A model generated the notes under the pieces. That model was given only the letters and a program-made list of their open reading frames with translations. It had not been told where the DNA came from and did no database searches. A stretch of DNA of 20,000 nucleotides from Tubiluchus corallicola (lineage: Eukaryota > Priapulida > Priapulimorpha > Priapulimorphida > Tubiluchidae), in contig JAQGDQ010001543.1 in NCBI GenBank assembly GCA_030141605.1, forward strand, positions 1 through 20,000. Direction: 5' to 3'. The position numbers and the translations under genes were made by a program. This document shows positions 17,887 to 20,000 of this stretch, piece by piece; within the stretch, counting starts at the first letter, position 1, and every line of letters starts with the position of its first letter.

Positions 17887-18091
17887 TGTTTGTGATGGTC
17901 CTCAGTGCCTTGAAGCGGCCGATGCAGACAATGACAATAGTGTTGGAAATGATGATCATGACACTCAAGGTGAAGACGACGACGAGGTAGAATATCACCT
18001 CGGGAGGCAGCGAAGTGTCTTCTTTCACGGTGATGCTGCCGTCTGAAGGCTTTGCTTCCTGTGCTTCAAGAATCTCCTCAATTGCTTCCAT
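17886..18091 (-). CDS. Class A GPCR, N-terminal exon with TM1 (partial)
   Basis: This exon encodes the first 68 residues of a rhodopsin-like seven-transmembrane receptor, counted from the ATG at 18091-18089. Residues 1-30 form a short acidic extracellular N-terminus without a signal peptide or an N-glycosylation sequon. Residues about 31-57 (from EVIFYLVVVF) are a hydrophobic TM1. SNTIV holds the signature N1.50 (residue 50) and V1.53 of class A receptors. GRFKALRTITN is a typical first intracellular loop; in aminergic and related receptors it leads into TM2 as TNxxIxSLAxAD. The exon is closed by a CAG/GTAAGT donor at 17886/17885. A plausible acceptor (CTTTTTACAG, exon from 18099) lies eight bases before the ATG, implying an upstream 5' UTR exon; the frame also stays open a few codons upstream through this acceptor. 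TM2-TM7 are not visible in the window on this strand, so downstream exons are either beyond position 1 or lost. Ligand class cannot be assigned from TM1. Confidence 0.8.
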
Positions 18092-18099
18092 AATCGATT

Positions 18100-18110
18100 C
18101 TGTAAAAAGC
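18100..18110 (-). other. Candidate splice acceptor before the GPCR ATG
   Basis: The minus strand reads GCTTTTTACAG immediately before AATCGATTATGG. The short pyrimidine run and CAG fit an acceptor, and CTATTAAAC about 25 bases upstream could serve as branch site. It would place the translation start eight bases into the exon. If it is not used, translation could still begin at the same ATG. Confidence 0.5.
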
Positions 18111-18239
18111 CACAAGTTTAATAGCTGTTGGCACTTGGAACAAGAGAATCTATTAAAATATACAGAACTCTTTTAAAATCTATTACCACTAATCTATTAA
18201 AGATTTTGAACTTATTTTAAGACGTACGTTATGTCATAT

Positions 18240-18690
18240 GTCAGTTCAATTCAATTCAAATTTTTATTTCGGTAACTAACACCATATAAAACACAAATAT
18301 AGTACTAACAGGAAATAAAATACAATGAAATAAAAACTACAAGAGTAAACATATATATACATACAGGGTTAGTGGATTAAAAGCTAAATAAATTTTGGGA
18401 ACCAACTATGTGCTATTTCATTCTACTTCTCAAAAACCAAGAGCTGGCAGATTTATGTGAGTTAACCTTAGCAATTATAATGCTATTGCAAGTGTACAGT
18501 TGTAACCTGTTGCGAAAGCTATATCTTCTGCGAATGGTGTTATCATACAATGAATCGGAAGTGGTGCTGACAAACCACTGGCGTAGCAGTGTCTAGTTTC
18601 TTGCTGGATTACTGCTGCGTTTACCTGTCTAAGGCAGATTTCTTTTATTTTAGAATTCTGCCTGCCCAATGACTACAATAGACGTTACGG
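18240..18690 (-). mobile_element. Probable LINE 3' end
   Basis: On the minus strand the segment ends ACCGAAATAAAAATTTGAAT followed by TGAATTGA, the form of 3' tail seen on many invertebrate LINE families (AATAAA then short repeats of GAATT). About 450 bp upstream are open in short frames (one of 64 codons at 18475-18669) but no RT motif is clear, as expected for the extreme C-terminus plus 3' UTR of a decayed copy. A host-gene 3' UTR is the alternative. Confidence 0.4.
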
Positions 18691-18692
18691 GC

Positions 18693-19139
18693 TTATGATG
18701 ATGATGATATGATGATTATCATACAATAAAATGAATTTAAAATTTAAAACCTCAGTGAAGCTGTAACTAATCACATAAATACGAAAAACGAAAGGAATGT
18801 GACTTAAATGTGGTAGACACATCAGAAGCACTACAGTCCTACTTTAAGTAAGCGAAACAGTTTTCCGATGCTTGTTGTATGGAATACACAATCTATTTTA
18901 TCGCCTGTAATTAGTCCATAAAGACATACAGTAAACTTTGCAGCAGTAGCTCTTAAATGGCATGATTTTAAAATCATCTGAACTCAGAAAATTTTCTTAT
19001 TAAAGAGCTTATAGGTATATAAAAAAATTTAACAAAAAATTGAAACTATTGCAGAACATTTTATTTCTGTAGTAAATTGTATGCACTATCATCAAATCAA
19101 TCTATTTATTTATCTACTAATATCTACTAAGCTAGACAA
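18693..19139. other. No recognisable gene; short ATG microsatellite
   Basis: An imperfect GATGAT run lies at 18695-18716. The remainder is AT-rich with a small palindrome GATTTTAAAATC near 18963. No gene recognised. Confidence 0.45.
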
Positions 19140-19460
19140 GTTTTAAGTTAAAAATTCAAATTTACTGTTGTGATCACGCAGAGCTGTCAAACGCGTGCAC
19201 TTCGTCAAAAACTAACACATCTGAACTGAGAGGTACAGCAACTTTTTTGTGCAATGCGTTTCCGAAATGCAGGCACTAGTGCGAATGACAAAATGCATGT
19301 AACAGCGAAGAACTAGTGGGGTGAATGGAAAATTGTGTTTGTGTGGTAACAATGCTTTCACGTAAGTCATTTCAGAAAAAATGTGTGTTTGCTTTCAATG
19401 TTTTAAAAAGCAGATTGCTTTACCCCAAGTTTAAGCTTGGGTTCAGTTTTGCTTTAAAGG
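19140..19460 (+). repeat. Dispersed repeat R2, copy 2
   Basis: Full-length relative of 8603-8885 in the same orientation, with AAAAATTCAAATTTACTG, AACTAACACATCTGAACTGA, GTGCAATGCGTTTCCGAAAT, TGTTTGTGTGGTAACAATGC and TTTCACGTAAGTCATTTCAG. It has about 60 bp (19274-19332) that the other copy lacks. A 66-codon plus-strand frame at 19325-19525 lies largely within it and is not called. Confidence 0.75.
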
Positions 19461-19529
19461 AATGTAGTAAACTGCTTACAGGTGAGCTGAGAACACCTAA
19501 GGCATTAATTGTGGCTTCTGTCTAACATG

Positions 19530-19616
19530 CATACATACACGCACACACACACACACACATACATACATGCATACGTACATATGCATGCACGCACGCACAC
19601 ACACGCACACACACAC

Positions 19617-19705
<89 letters not shown>
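19530..19705. repeat. (CA)n microsatellite
   Basis: CA repeats interrupted by CGCA, CCTC and ATACATACATGC. The purest runs lie at about 19620-19660 and 19669-19700. The Thr-His and Cys-Val frames of 72-86 codons on the two strands are artefacts. Confidence 0.97.
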
Positions 19706-20000
19706 TGAATACATGCAAACTTTATTTGAAGTCTGTTTTTGCAACATCAGACATCAGCACATGTGCTAATCGTCACAGGCAATAAAGTACGAGCATTAAC
19801 ATTGAATAAACTTGTAGAGGTCAGATCCCAAGGGCATAAGAGCCCACCCACCTAAGCAACAAAGTGACACTCAGAAGTGTTGCTCCAATGATCACATTTA
19901 TTATTATTTTATCAGTAATTATTACCACATGACATGATGAGACGTAAAAGAGATGATCAATTTTTGATTAGCGAGCCGGGCAGCCTGGCGACCGAAGTTG
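19706..20000. other. No recognisable gene
   Basis: Contains a TTATTATTATTTTATC stretch near 19898-19914 that might be the reverse-strand tail of another retroelement, but no supporting coding sequence is visible before the window ends. Confidence 0.35.

Noticed and set aside
19497-19785. Thr-His and Cys-Val repeat frames
   Set aside because: Translations of a CA dinucleotide repeat.
1-20000. tRNA, rRNA and small structured RNA genes
   Set aside because: I looked for TTCGAAT-type T-loops with paired arms and for conserved rRNA words on both strands and found none convincing. A tRNAscan or Rfam search was not possible here.

Overview
The window looks like nuclear DNA from an invertebrate animal. 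It is AT-rich, dominated by short decayed transposon pieces and by micro- and minisatellites, and contains one convincing spliced coding exon, which encodes the start of a class A (rhodopsin-like) G-protein-coupled receptor. I see no bacterial-style operons, rRNA, tRNA or CRISPR. The lineage cannot be fixed by eye; a marine invertebrate such as a cnidarian, mollusc or cephalochordate is a guess from repeat style.

Layout. 1-4300 is mostly unannotated DNA with a 26-bp minisatellite (935-1185), a duplicated block carrying CRE-like TGACGTCA palindromes (2192-2313) and a long degenerate tetranucleotide tract (2925-3545). 4330-7200 holds two copies of an unnamed dispersed repeat (R1) and two very short reverse-transcriptase relics (near 6042 and 7038). 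7610-8075 is a GAAT microsatellite, then a TGCGT-rich array, then a long hairpin. 8603-8885 is a second dispersed repeat (R2), also present at 19140-19460. 9048-10458 is the 3' part of a LINE retrotransposon on the minus strand, split by a 422-bp piggyBac-like MITE with TTAA duplications. 10500-11880 holds two more R1 pieces and a diverged 87-bp satellite marked by a CCATGG-centred palindrome.

11880-15140 has little recognisable apart from a CTGY microsatellite and a 399-bp TA-flanked MITE (14335-14733). 15142-17760 is a run of five unrelated tandem arrays (periods about 82, 21, 22, 41 and 141 bp). Immediately beyond lies the GPCR exon (17886-18091, minus strand), and abutting its splice donor is a frameshifted, diverged copy of the same TM1-coding segment (17765-17881). 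The remainder holds a probable LINE 3' tail, the second R2 copy and a CA microsatellite.

No set of genes here works together as a system. The value of the window is in the nested transposon history, the duplicated receptor segment and several repeat families that appear unnamed. Most long open frames are by-products of tandem repeats.
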